This document shows positions 56,124 through 63,407 of a stretch of DNA of 64,000 nucleotides, in pieces. Within the stretch, counting starts at the first letter, position 1. Every line of letters begins with the position of its first letter. This stretch comes from Stella humosa (lineage in GTDB: Bacteria; Pseudomonadota; Alphaproteobacteria; ATCC43930; Allostellaceae). A program made the position numbers and the translations under genes. The notes under the pieces were generated by a model. That model worked only from the letters and a program-made list of their open reading frames with translations. It was not told the origin of the DNA and searched no databases. The stretch spans positions 2,678,001-2,742,000 of the forward strand of contig NZ_AP019700.1 of assembly GCF_006738645.1 (NCBI RefSeq), written 5' to 3'.

Positions 56124-57002
56124 ATGTCGCGCATCGCCTACGTCAATGGTCAGTACGTTCCCCATCACGAAGCCGCCGTCCATGTCGAGGATCGCGGCTA
56201 CCAGTTCGCCGACGGCGTCTATGAGGTCGTCGCCATCGCCAAGGGCGCGCTGATCGACGAGGAAGGCCACATGGTGCGGCTGGAACGCTCGCTCGACGAG
56301 CTGCGCATCGCCCGGCCGATGAGCCGCGCCGCCCTGGGCCACATCATGCGCGAGGTGGTGCGCCGCAACCGCGTCGTCGACGGCATCATCTACATGCAGC
56401 TCACCCGCGGCGTTGCCCCGCGCGACCATGCCTTCCCGGCCAATGCCGAGACCTCGGTCGTGATGACGGCCAAGCGGACCAAGCCCGCCAACCCGGCCTT
56501 GATGCGCGACGGGGTGAAGGTCATCACCATTCCCGACATCCGCTGGGAACGCTGCGACATCAAGTCGGTGGCGCTGCTGCCGAACTGCCTGGGCAAGCAG
56601 CAGGCACGCGAGGCCGGCGCGCACGAGGCCTGGCAGGTGGACGAGCGCGACGGCATGGTCGAGGGGCTGAACAAGATCGACCTGCTGGAGGCCGAGGACC
56701 GCGCGGAGCTGGTCCGCCAGGCCGAGAGGCAGGACGGGCAGGTGGCCTTCTCGGCCATCAGCGGCGAGGGGCTGGACCGTCTGCTGACCCTCATCGACCA
56801 GCGGCTGGGTGCCTCGCGCACGCTGCACGACCTGGAACTCGACGTACGCGACGGCGGTGCCATCGCCTGGCTCTACAGCCATGGCGAGGTGATCGAGCGG
56901 GCCGACGAGGGGGAGGTGGCGCGCCTGCGCGTCAGCCTCGACCCGGCCGATGTCGCGCGCTTCCGCCAGCGTCACCACCCCTTGCGCATGGTCACCGTGT
57001 GA
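56124..57002 (+). CDS. Chimera: N-terminal D-amino-acid aminotransferase fused in frame to C-terminal HflX
   Basis: 292-aa frame of two unrelated halves. Residues 1-~179 are a class IV (D-alanine-type) aminotransferase: MSRIAYVNGQYVPHHEAAVH, GYQFADGVYEV, catalytic Lys147 in CDIKSVALLPN, up to DERDGMV, where family members continue TEGSSSNAW. Residues ~182-292 are the end of the GTPase HflX: the G4 motif LNKIDLL, the G5-like FSAISGEGLDRLL and the C-terminal domain (GAIAWLYSHGEVIE, VSLDPADVARFRQRH). The G1-G3 motifs of HflX and the PLP-phosphate-binding half of the aminotransferase are absent, so neither activity is expected. In related genomes trkA is followed by dat, hfq and hflX, and all DNA between the two junction points (56658-56667) is missing here. 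It is either a genomic deletion or a misassembly. Confidence 0.85.
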   Translation: MSRIAYVNGQYVPHHEAAVHVEDRGYQFADGVYEVVAIAKGALIDEEGHMVRLERSLDELRIARPMSRAALGHIMREVVRRNRVVDGIIYMQLTRGVAPRDHAFPANAETSVVMTAKRTKPANPALMRDGVKVITIPDIRWERCDIKSVALLPNCLGKQQAREAGAHEAWQVDERDGMVEGLNKIDLLEAEDRAELVRQAERQDGQVAFSAISGEGLDRLLTLIDQRLGASRTLHDLELDVRDGGAIAWLYSHGEVIERADEGEVARLRVSLDPADVARFRQRHHPLRMVTV

Positions 57003-57817
57003 TGAAAGTCGACGTCCCCGCTGTAGCCGGCATCATCGCGGCGGTCGCGGCCGAAGAAATCGTGCCGCGCTTTCGCCGCCTGGCGACGGGCGATATCCGC
57101 GAGAAGAAGCCGGGTGACCTGGTGACGGTGGCCGACGAGGCGACCGAGCATGCGCTCGACCGCCGCTTCCGCGATCTCATGCCGGGATCGGTCGTGGTCG
57201 GCGAGGAGGCGGTCGCCAAGGATGCCGGCATCCTGGCCCGCATCGAGGAAGAGGCGCCGGCCTGGATCATCGACCCGGTCGACGGCACGGCCAACTTCGC
57301 GGCCGGCCTGCCGCTTTTCGCGGTCATGGTCTCGCTGGCCTGGAAGGGCCAGGCGATCGCGGCCTGGATCCACGACCCGCTGACCGGCGTGATGGTGACG
57401 GCCGAGCGGGGCGAGGGTGCCTGGATGGCAGGCCAGCGCCTGAAGGTCGCCGCCTCCAACGACGTCGCCAGCATGTCGGGTGCGGTCAGCTTCCGCTACG
57501 GCAAGCGCCCGTTGATCCGCAAGATCGCCGGCCGCACCGAGCGCGTCGGCTCGGTCTTCCAGCTACGCTGCGCCGGCCAGGAGTACCTGGCCCTGACCCG
57601 CGCCCAGAGCCATTTCTCGCTCTATCACCGGCTGATGCCGTGGGACCATGCCGCCGGCCAGTTGATCCACACGGAGGCCGGCGGCGTCAGTGCGCGCCTC
57701 GACGGCTCGGCGTACCGCCCGTCGCACCTGGATGGCGGCCTGCTGCTGGCGCCCGACCAGGCCTCCTGGGACGCCATCCACCGCGTGCTGGTGGGAAAGC
57801 CGGAGGAACGCGTCTAA
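57002..57817 (+). CDS. Inositol monophosphatase-family phosphatase
   Basis: 271-aa Mg2+-dependent phosphatase of the IMPase/CysQ/FBPase superfamily. Metal ligands lie in VVVGEEAV (Glu), WIIDPVDGTANFAAGLPLFA (DPxDGT) and the late RLMPWDHAAGQLIHTEAGG (WDxAAG). It may act on inositol phosphates, histidinol phosphate or 3'-phosphoadenosine nucleotides; family members differ little by motif. ATG at 57002 shares a base with the stop of the chimeric gene (TGATG), suggesting it was coupled to hflX. Confidence 0.9.
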   Translation: MKVDVPAVAGIIAAVAAEEIVPRFRRLATGDIREKKPGDLVTVADEATEHALDRRFRDLMPGSVVVGEEAVAKDAGILARIEEEAPAWIIDPVDGTANFAAGLPLFAVMVSLAWKGQAIAAWIHDPLTGVMVTAERGEGAWMAGQRLKVAASNDVASMSGAVSFRYGKRPLIRKIAGRTERVGSVFQLRCAGQEYLALTRAQSHFSLYHRLMPWDHAAGQLIHTEAGGVSARLDGSAYRPSHLDGGLLLAPDQASWDAIHRVLVGKPEERV

Positions 57818-57880
57818 AGCGGCAAAGCCTCTGCCGTCCGGCCGGAACGACCAGGACAGCGCGCGAGCCTTAGGCAGACG

Positions 57881-58513
57881 ATGATTCTGGTGGTCGAAGG
57901 CATCAGCGCGAGCGGGAAGACGACATGGTGCGGGCAACATGGCGGCGGCAGCGTCGTGCCTGAGCACGGACGCCTGGACGGCGTGCCGGACCGGGGGCGA
58001 GATCCTGCGGCGGCGGCCCGGTTCTGGGCGGAACGCAATGTCGATCGCTGGCAAGCGGCGCTCGCCATGGAGAAGGGTGGTCGTGTTGCGGTCTGCGATA
58101 CCGACCCGCTCAAGCTCCACTATGTCTGGTGCCTCTGGCAGATCGGCGAGGCGGACGAGCGCGACTGGCTTCTCGAACACGAGGCGACGCGCGACACGGT
58201 CCGGGACGGGCGGATCGGCTTCGCCGACGCCTATGCTGTCGGCCGGATCGAACCGCAGATTGCCCGCGATCGCGCCCATGCCGATGCGACGCGTCGGCGC
58301 CGCAACTTCGAACTGCATGTCCGCCTACAGGTGGCGCTGATGCGCTGGTATGCCGCCATCGACCAGATCATGCCGGGCCGGGTGCAGTTCGGCCTTCCGG
58401 CGGCCATGCCGGGTGTGCGTCACCACGCCGAGCGCTGCGACCTAGGCGCGTTCGACCGCGTGATTGCAGCGCTGCCGAAGGACCGGCCGGTCCTTCGGCA
58501 AGGCAATGGATAG
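57881..58513 (+). CDS. Uncharacterised P-loop NTPase (kinase-like)
   Basis: 210-aa protein opening with a Walker A motif at once (MILVVEGISASGKTTW, GxxxSGKTT at residues 7-15) and a possible Walker B/substrate strand GRVAVCDTDPLKLHYVW. Arg-rich middle segment (DATRRRRNFELHVRL) may form a lid. This layout fits a small-molecule or nucleoside kinase, but no family is recognised. No close operon partner: it starts 63 nt after the phosphatase gene and is convergent with the SDR gene. Its last codons contain a 28-bp perfect palindrome (58473-58500). Confidence 0.7.
   Translation: MILVVEGISASGKTTWCGQHGGGSVVPEHGRLDGVPDRGRDPAAAARFWAERNVDRWQAALAMEKGGRVAVCDTDPLKLHYVWCLWQIGEADERDWLLEHEATRDTVRDGRIGFADAYAVGRIEPQIARDRAHADATRRRRNFELHVRLQVALMRWYAAIDQIMPGRVQFGLPAAMPGVRHHAERCDLGAFDRVIAALPKDRPVLRQGNG
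58473..58500. repeat. 28-bp perfect palindrome inside the 3' end of a coding region
   Basis: TGCCGAAGGACCGG (58473-58486) is followed directly by its exact complement (58487-58500), ending 13 nt before the stop of the P-loop gene and encoding LPKDRPVLRQ. It could fold as a strong hairpin in RNA or be a protein-binding palindrome. It may help end transcription with the next hairpin. Confidence 0.85.
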
Positions 58514-58523
58514 GAGCCGGCAT

Positions 58524-58548
58524 CCGAGGGGCCCGCACGGCCCCTCGG
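58524..58548. terminator. Intergenic hairpin between convergent genes
   Basis: CCGAGGGGCC (58524-58533), loop CGCAC, GGCCCCTCGG (58539-58548): perfect 10-bp GC-rich stem in the 51-bp gap between the P-loop gene and the convergent SDR gene. It lacks a U run on either strand. The position suits a bidirectional terminator. Confidence 0.6.
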
Positions 58549-58564
58549 GACCTGAGCTGCGCGG

Positions 58565-59332
58565 TCAGCCCTCGCGCTTGATCACCAGCGGCCCGAACGC
58601 CTGCATCACCGGCATCATCTCGATGCGGTTCAGGTTGACGTGGGCGGGCAGGGTGGCCGCAAAGAAGATCGTCTCGGCGATGTCCTCGGGCGTCATCGGC
58701 TGCACGCCCTTGTAGACGTCCTTGGCCTTGCCCTTGTCGCCCTTGAAGCGGACCTCGGAGAACTCGCTCTCGGCCATGCCGGGCTCCAGGTTGGTAACCC
58801 GGATACGGTGGCCATGGACATCCGCGCGCAGGTTCAGCGAGAACTGCTTCACGAAGGCCTTGGTGGCACCATAGACGTTGGCACCGGGATAGGGATAGGT
58901 GCCGGCCATCGAGCCGAGATTGATGATGTGGCCGCGGTCGCGGGCAACCATGCCGGGCAGGATCGCCCGGGTGCAGTAGACCAGCCCCTTCACGTTGGTG
59001 TCGATCATCGTGTCCCAGTCGGCCAGGTCGGCGGTCTGGGCGGGGCCCAGGCCAAGCGCCAGGCCGGCATTGTTCACCAGCACGTCGACTTCCGCGAAGG
59101 CCGCCGGCAGGCCATCGACCGCGGCCTTGACCGCGGCGGCATCCTGCACGTCGAGCGTGAAGGCGTGCACGCGGTCGCCGCCGATCTCGGCCTTCAGCGC
59201 CTCGATCCGGTCGGCGCGGCGGCCGGAGATCACGACCTTGGCGCCGGCCTGGGCGAAGCGCTTGGCAGTGGCGGCACCGAAGCCGGAGCTGGCCCCGGTC
59301 ACGAACACGGTCAGGTTCTTGGCATCAAGCAT
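58565..59332 (-). CDS. ydfG: NADP-dependent SDR oxidoreductase, YdfG-like (3-hydroxy acid dehydrogenase)
   Basis: 255-aa short-chain dehydrogenase. Nucleotide motif TGASSGFGAATAKRF, RR pair after the second strand (ISGRRADRIEALK) typical of NADP preference, VLVNNAGLALGLGPA, and catalytic Tyr-Lys in NVYGATKAFVKQFSLNLR. These stretches and the end EMMPVMQAFG match E. coli YdfG, which oxidises L-allo-threonine/serine and reduces malonic semialdehyde. ATG at 59332 follows GGAGAT; the upstream frame to 59353 is not needed. Confidence 0.9.
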   Translation of the reverse strand: MLDAKNLTVFVTGASSGFGAATAKRFAQAGAKVVISGRRADRIEALKAEIGGDRVHAFTLDVQDAAAVKAAVDGLPAAFAEVDVLVNNAGLALGLGPAQTADLADWDTMIDTNVKGLVYCTRAILPGMVARDRGHIINLGSMAGTYPYPGANVYGATKAFVKQFSLNLRADVHGHRIRVTNLEPGMAESEFSEVRFKGDKGKAKDVYKGVQPMTPEDIAETIFFAATLPAHVNLNRIEMMPVMQAFGPLVIKREG

Positions 59333-59371
59333 GACAATCTCCTCTCTGATCAATCGGTTATCGAGATTTCT

Positions 59372-60241
59372 TCAAGCACCCCGGTGCTTCACCCGCTGCC
59401 ACAGGGCTTCCATTTCGTCGAGACTGGATTGCTCCGGCGTGCGACCATCGGCCCGGAGCGCGTCCTCGATGCCGCGGAAGCGCCCTTCAAATTTGGAATT
59501 GGCTTTCTTTAGTGCCACTTCCGGATCGACATTGAGCTTGCGTGCGAGGTTTACGGCCGAGAACAGCAGGTCGCCGACTTCGTCTGATATTCTTTCGGCG
59601 TCGCCAGTGGTGCGCGCCTCGGCGATCTCGGCCATTTCCTCGTCGATCTTCGGCAGCACGGCGTCGGCATCCGGCCAGTCGAAGCCGACGCGGGCCGCAC
59701 GGCGCTGCAGCTTATCGGCGCGGGCCAGCGCGGGCAGGGCGAGCGGCACCCCGTCCAGGACACTGGTGGCCGCGCGGCCCGCGGCCTCGGCGGCCTTCGC
59801 GCGTTCGGCGGCCTTCATTGCTTCCCAGCCGGCGGATGCAGCTTCGCCGCCGAAGATGTGCGGGTGGCGCCGGATCATCTTGTCCGATATCGCATCGGCC
59901 ACGCCGGCGAAGTCGAAGGCGCCCAGTTCCTCGGCCATGCGGGCGTGGAAGACGACCTGGAACAGGAGATCGCCCAGTTCGTCGCGCAGCGCATCGAGCG
60001 CGCCCGGCATGCCGCGGCCATGCTGGTCGATGGCGTCGGCCACCTCGTAGGCTTCCTCGATCGTGTAGGGCGCGATGGTGGCAAAGCTCTGGGCGCGGTC
60101 CCATTCGCAGCCGTCCGCCGGATCGCGCAGTCGGGCCATGATGGCGAGGATGCGGGCGAGGGCGACGGCGGCGGGGTCCGGCACGATGGGGTCAGGCGCG
60201 GGGCTATCCACGGCACGGCTCCAGCCATCCAAAGATCGCAT
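59372..60241 (-). CDS. mazG: Nucleoside triphosphate pyrophosphohydrolase MazG
   Basis: 289-aa house-cleaning enzyme that hydrolyses NTPs to NMP and PPi. Two tandem MazG domains: the first with MARLRDPADGCEWDRAQSFATI and EELGDLLFQVVFHARMAEE, the second with EEMAEIAEA and DEVGDLLFSAVNLARKL (EExxE and ExxD metal motifs). The first codon ATG (60239-60241) lies in an inverted repeat (CATAAT/ATTATG, 60239-60254); GTG about 20 codons in (VPDPAAVALARIL) is an alternative start. It lies 18 nt after the MBL-fold gene on the same strand. Confidence 0.92.
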   Translation of the reverse strand: MRSLDGWSRAVDSPAPDPIVPDPAAVALARILAIMARLRDPADGCEWDRAQSFATIAPYTIEEAYEVADAIDQHGRGMPGALDALRDELGDLLFQVVFHARMAEELGAFDFAGVADAISDKMIRRHPHIFGGEAASAGWEAMKAAERAKAAEAAGRAATSVLDGVPLALPALARADKLQRRAARVGFDWPDADAVLPKIDEEMAEIAEARTTGDAERISDEVGDLLFSAVNLARKLNVDPEVALKKANSKFEGRFRGIEDALRADGRTPEQSSLDEMEALWQRVKHRGA

Positions 60242-60259
60242 AATGTATATTATGGGAAA

Positions 60260-61027
60260 TCATGGATGGATCACCAGGCCGTCATGGCCGGGTTCGACGC
60301 CGGGCGGCAGCCGGCCGGCCAGGTCGCGGTAATCGAGCAACTCGCACATGTGGGTCAGGATGGCACGCTTGGGCTTCACGCGGGCGATCCAATCGAGCGT
60401 CTGTGCCAGGTGCGAATGGGTCGGATGCGGCTCGTCGCGCAGGCAGTCGACGATCCAGACATCGACGCCGGCCAGGACCGTGAACGCGGCTTCGTCCAGG
60501 CGCACGACATCGGTCGAGTATGCGACGCGGCCGAAACGGAATCCCAACGTCCGGCTGTAGCCATGGTCCTGGACGAATGGCACGATGTCGATCTCGCCCA
60601 CACGGAACGGCCCGTCGACCACGGTCGCCTCCAGCGTCGGCTTGTAGTAGTTGGCGGTGCCCGGCTCCAAAGCACGGAACGCATAGTCGAAGCGCCGGCC
60701 GAGCTCGCCCAGCGTCGCGGCGTCGCCGAACACCGGGATCGGCCGGCGCATCACGCGGTTCAGCGAGCGCAGGTCGTCCAGGCCGTGCACATGGTCGGCA
60801 TGGGCATGGGTGAACAGCACCGCGTCCAGCCGCCGCACGTCGGCATCCAGCATCTGCTGGCGGAAATCGGGCGAGGTGTCGACGATCAGGACGGTGTCGC
60901 CCTGCTCCACCAGGATCGACACGCGCCGGCGCGTGTTGCGCGGCTCGGCCGGGTCGCAGACGCCCCAGACGCCGCCCACCGTGGGCACGCCACCGGACCC
61001 GCCGCAGCCCAGCATCGTCACTTTCAT
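60260..61027 (-). CDS. MBL-fold metallohydrolase (PhnP-like)
   Basis: 255-aa metallo-beta-lactamase-fold enzyme. Metal-binding HAHADHVHGLDDLR (HxHxDH), later His/Asp in YSTDVVRLDEAAF and THMCELLDY. The start MKVTMLGCGGSGGVPTVGG matches the phosphoribosyl cyclic phosphodiesterase (PhnP)/Ycf-type subgroup. In alphaproteobacteria it regularly follows tatD, and its specific substrate there is not settled. The start overlaps the tatD stop (ATGA). Confidence 0.88.
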   Translation of the reverse strand: MKVTMLGCGGSGGVPTVGGVWGVCDPAEPRNTRRRVSILVEQGDTVLIVDTSPDFRQQMLDADVRRLDAVLFTHAHADHVHGLDDLRSLNRVMRRPIPVFGDAATLGELGRRFDYAFRALEPGTANYYKPTLEATVVDGPFRVGEIDIVPFVQDHGYSRTLGFRFGRVAYSTDVVRLDEAAFTVLAGVDVWIVDCLRDEPHPTHSHLAQTLDWIARVKPKRAILTHMCELLDYRDLAGRLPPGVEPGHDGLVIHP

Positions 61028-61815
61028 GCCGCTGGAACCGGCCGCTGCGCGCGATCGAACAGGCGGAAGAAGTTCTCGGTCGTCAGCGCCTCCACCTCCG
61101 CCACCGACAGGCCGCGTATTCCGGCCAGTTTGGCCGCCGTACTGGCAACGAAGGCCGGTTCGTTGCGCTTGCCCCGATGGGGAATGGGCGCCAGGTACGG
61201 CGCATCGGTTTCCACCAACAGGCGGTCGGCCGGCAGGTCGCGGGCGATCTCGCGCAGTTCCTCGGCCTTCTTGAAGGTCAGGATGCCCGAGAAGGAGATG
61301 TAGAATCCCAGCTTCACCGCCTCCTCCGCCAGCAGCCGGCCGCTGGAGAAGCAGTGCAGCACGCCCTTCAGCGCCCCGCCATGGCTCTCCTCCTGCAGCA
61401 CCCGGATCATCTCGTCGTCGGCATCGCGGGAATGGACGATGAGCGGCAGGCCCGTGCGCCGGGCGGCATCGGCATGGACGCGGAACACCGCCTCCTGCCG
61501 GTCGCGCGGGCTGTGGTCGTAGAAGAAGTCGAGGCCGCATTCGCCGATGCCGACGACCCGCGGGTGGCGGGCCAGCGCGACCAGGCCGGCGGCATCGATG
61601 TCGGCCTCGGTCTCGGCCTCGTGCGGATGGATGCCGACAGAGCACCAGATGTCGGGATAGGCCTCGGCGATCGCCCGCACCTGGTCGAACTCCGACAGCT
61701 TGGTGCCGATCGTCAGCATCGTGCCGACGCCGGCCGCCCGTGCCCGGTCGATCACCGCGTCGCGCTCGGCCGCGAAATCCTCGAAGTCGAGGTGGCAGTG
61801 GCTGTCGACGAGCAT
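61024..61815 (-). CDS. tatD: TatD-family metal-dependent deoxyribonuclease
   Basis: 263-aa TIM-barrel hydrolase. Metal ligands in MLVDSHCHLDFEDF (HxH), GIGECGLDFFYD (Glu), IVHSRDADDE (His), LHCFSSG (His) and LVETDAPYLAP (Asp) follow the family order. TatD proteins are 3'-5' exonucleases linked to DNA repair and to quality control. It overlaps metG by one base upstream and the MBL gene downstream, so the three are co-translated. Confidence 0.93.
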   Translation of the reverse strand: MLVDSHCHLDFEDFAAERDAVIDRARAAGVGTMLTIGTKLSEFDQVRAIAEAYPDIWCSVGIHPHEAETEADIDAAGLVALARHPRVVGIGECGLDFFYDHSPRDRQEAVFRVHADAARRTGLPLIVHSRDADDEMIRVLQEESHGGALKGVLHCFSSGRLLAEEAVKLGFYISFSGILTFKKAEELREIARDLPADRLLVETDAPYLAPIPHRGKRNEPAFVASTAAKLAGIRGLSVAEVEALTTENFFRLFDRAQRPVPAA

Positions 61816-63353
61816 CAGGCCGCTTCGGGCTCGACATGGCGCGGAAACACGCCCTCGGGCTTCGGCAAGGGCGTGCCCGGCACCAGCGCCGCGGACGGGC
61901 CGAGATCACCGAAGCCGCGGCGATCGGCCGGCACGCCGAGCTGATCCAGGATCTTGGCCGATGCCTGCGGCATGAAGGGCTGCGTCATCACCGCCACCCG
62001 GCGGATCGTCTCGGCCAGGCTGTAGAGGACGGTCGCCCCGCGCGCGGGATCGATCTTGCGCAGGGTCCAGGGCGCCTGCTCGTCGACATAGCGGTTGGCC
62101 GCACCAATGACCTCCCAGATCGCCTCCAGCGCGCGGTGGAAGGACTGCTGCTCCAGCAGCTCGCGGACGATCGGCAGCAGTGCCTCGGCCGAGCCCATCA
62201 GGCGTTGGTCGGCGTCCTGGAACGGCCCCGGCGTCGGCGTGCGCGCCTCGCAGTTGCGGTTGACCATCGACAGCACGCGCTGGACCAGGTTGCCATAGTC
62301 GTTGGCCAGGTCGCCGTTCATGCGGTGGACCATCTGGCGGCCCGAGAAGTCGCCGTCATTGCCGAACGGCACCTCGCGCATCAGGAAGTAGCGCACGGGA
62401 TCCAGGCCATAGCGGTCGATCAGGTCGTGCGGGTTGACGACGTTGCCCAGCGACTTCGACATCTTCTGGCCTTCGATCGTCCACCAGCCATGGGCAAAGA
62501 CGCGCCGCGGCGGCTCCAGCCCGGCCGCCATCAGGAAGGCCGGCCAGTAGACGGCGTGGAAGCGCAGGATGTCCTTGCCCACCATGTGCAGCGAGGCCGG
62601 CCAGAACCTCTCGAAGGCGTCCGACTTCGTGTCGGGATAGCCGACGGCGGTGATATAGTTGGTCAGCGCGTCCAGCCACACATACATGATGTGGTCGGTA
62701 TCGTCCGGCACGGGCACGCCCCAGCCGAAGCTGGTGCGCGACACGGACAGGTCGCGCAGGCCCGACTGCACGAAGCTCACCACCTCGTTGCGCCGGCTCT
62801 CGGGCGCGATGAAGTCCGGATGGGCCGCATAGTGCTCCAACAGCGGCTGCTGCCACGCCGACAGGCGGAAGAAGTAGCTGGGCTCCTCCACCCACTCGAC
62901 ATCGGCGCCCGTCGGCGCCTTGCCACCGACCAGTTCGCTCTCGGCATAGAAGGCCTCGTCGCGCACCGAATACCAGCCGGCATAGCTGCCGAGATAGATC
63001 TGCCCCCTCGCCTTCAGCTCGTTCCAGATCGCCTGCGAGGCCGCGATATGCCGCGGCTCGGTCGTGCGGATGAAGTCGTCGTGCGAGAAGTTCATCGCCG
63101 TGGCGAGGTCGCGGAAATTCTGCGAGACCCGGTCGCAGAAGGCCTGCGGGTCGACGCCCGCGGCCTGGGCTGACTTCTCGACCTTCTGGCCATGCTCGTC
63201 GGTGCCGGTCAAAAAGCGCACCTGGCGGCCCTCGAGCCGCATGAAGCGCGCCAGCACGTCGCAGGCCAGCGTGGTGTAGGCGTGCCCGATATGGGGCGCG
63301 TCGTTCACGTAATAGATGGGCGTCGTTATGTAGTACGGCGCTCCCGTGGACAT
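61815..63353 (-). CDS. metG: Methionyl-tRNA synthetase
   Basis: 512-aa class I aminoacyl-tRNA synthetase charging tRNA-Met. HIGH motif at residues 21-24 (DAPHIGHAYT), KMSKS (GQKMSKSLGN) near residue 300, and an anticodon-binding helical domain after ~380. This is the shorter type without the C-terminal EMAP-like domain and with the reduced zinc knuckle. It is 54 nt downstream of holB in the same direction. Confidence 0.96.
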   Translation of the reverse strand: MSTGAPYYITTPIYYVNDAPHIGHAYTTLACDVLARFMRLEGRQVRFLTGTDEHGQKVEKSAQAAGVDPQAFCDRVSQNFRDLATAMNFSHDDFIRTTEPRHIAASQAIWNELKARGQIYLGSYAGWYSVRDEAFYAESELVGGKAPTGADVEWVEEPSYFFRLSAWQQPLLEHYAAHPDFIAPESRRNEVVSFVQSGLRDLSVSRTSFGWGVPVPDDTDHIMYVWLDALTNYITAVGYPDTKSDAFERFWPASLHMVGKDILRFHAVYWPAFLMAAGLEPPRRVFAHGWWTIEGQKMSKSLGNVVNPHDLIDRYGLDPVRYFLMREVPFGNDGDFSGRQMVHRMNGDLANDYGNLVQRVLSMVNRNCEARTPTPGPFQDADQRLMGSAEALLPIVRELLEQQSFHRALEAIWEVIGAANRYVDEQAPWTLRKIDPARGATVLYSLAETIRRVAVMTQPFMPQASAKILDQLGVPADRRGFGDLGPSAALVPGTPLPKPEGVFPRHVEPEAA

Positions 63354-63407
63354 ATGATCACTCCTCGAAGGGTCCGGTCCGGGCGGCGGCGACGCCGGAC
63401 CGCCGGC

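Noticed and set aside
56124-57002. Reading the dat/hflX chimera as a functional multidomain enzyme
   Set aside because: Each half lacks essential parts (PLP-phosphate-binding half, GTPase G1-G3 motifs), and the neighbouring gene order is explained better by deletion.
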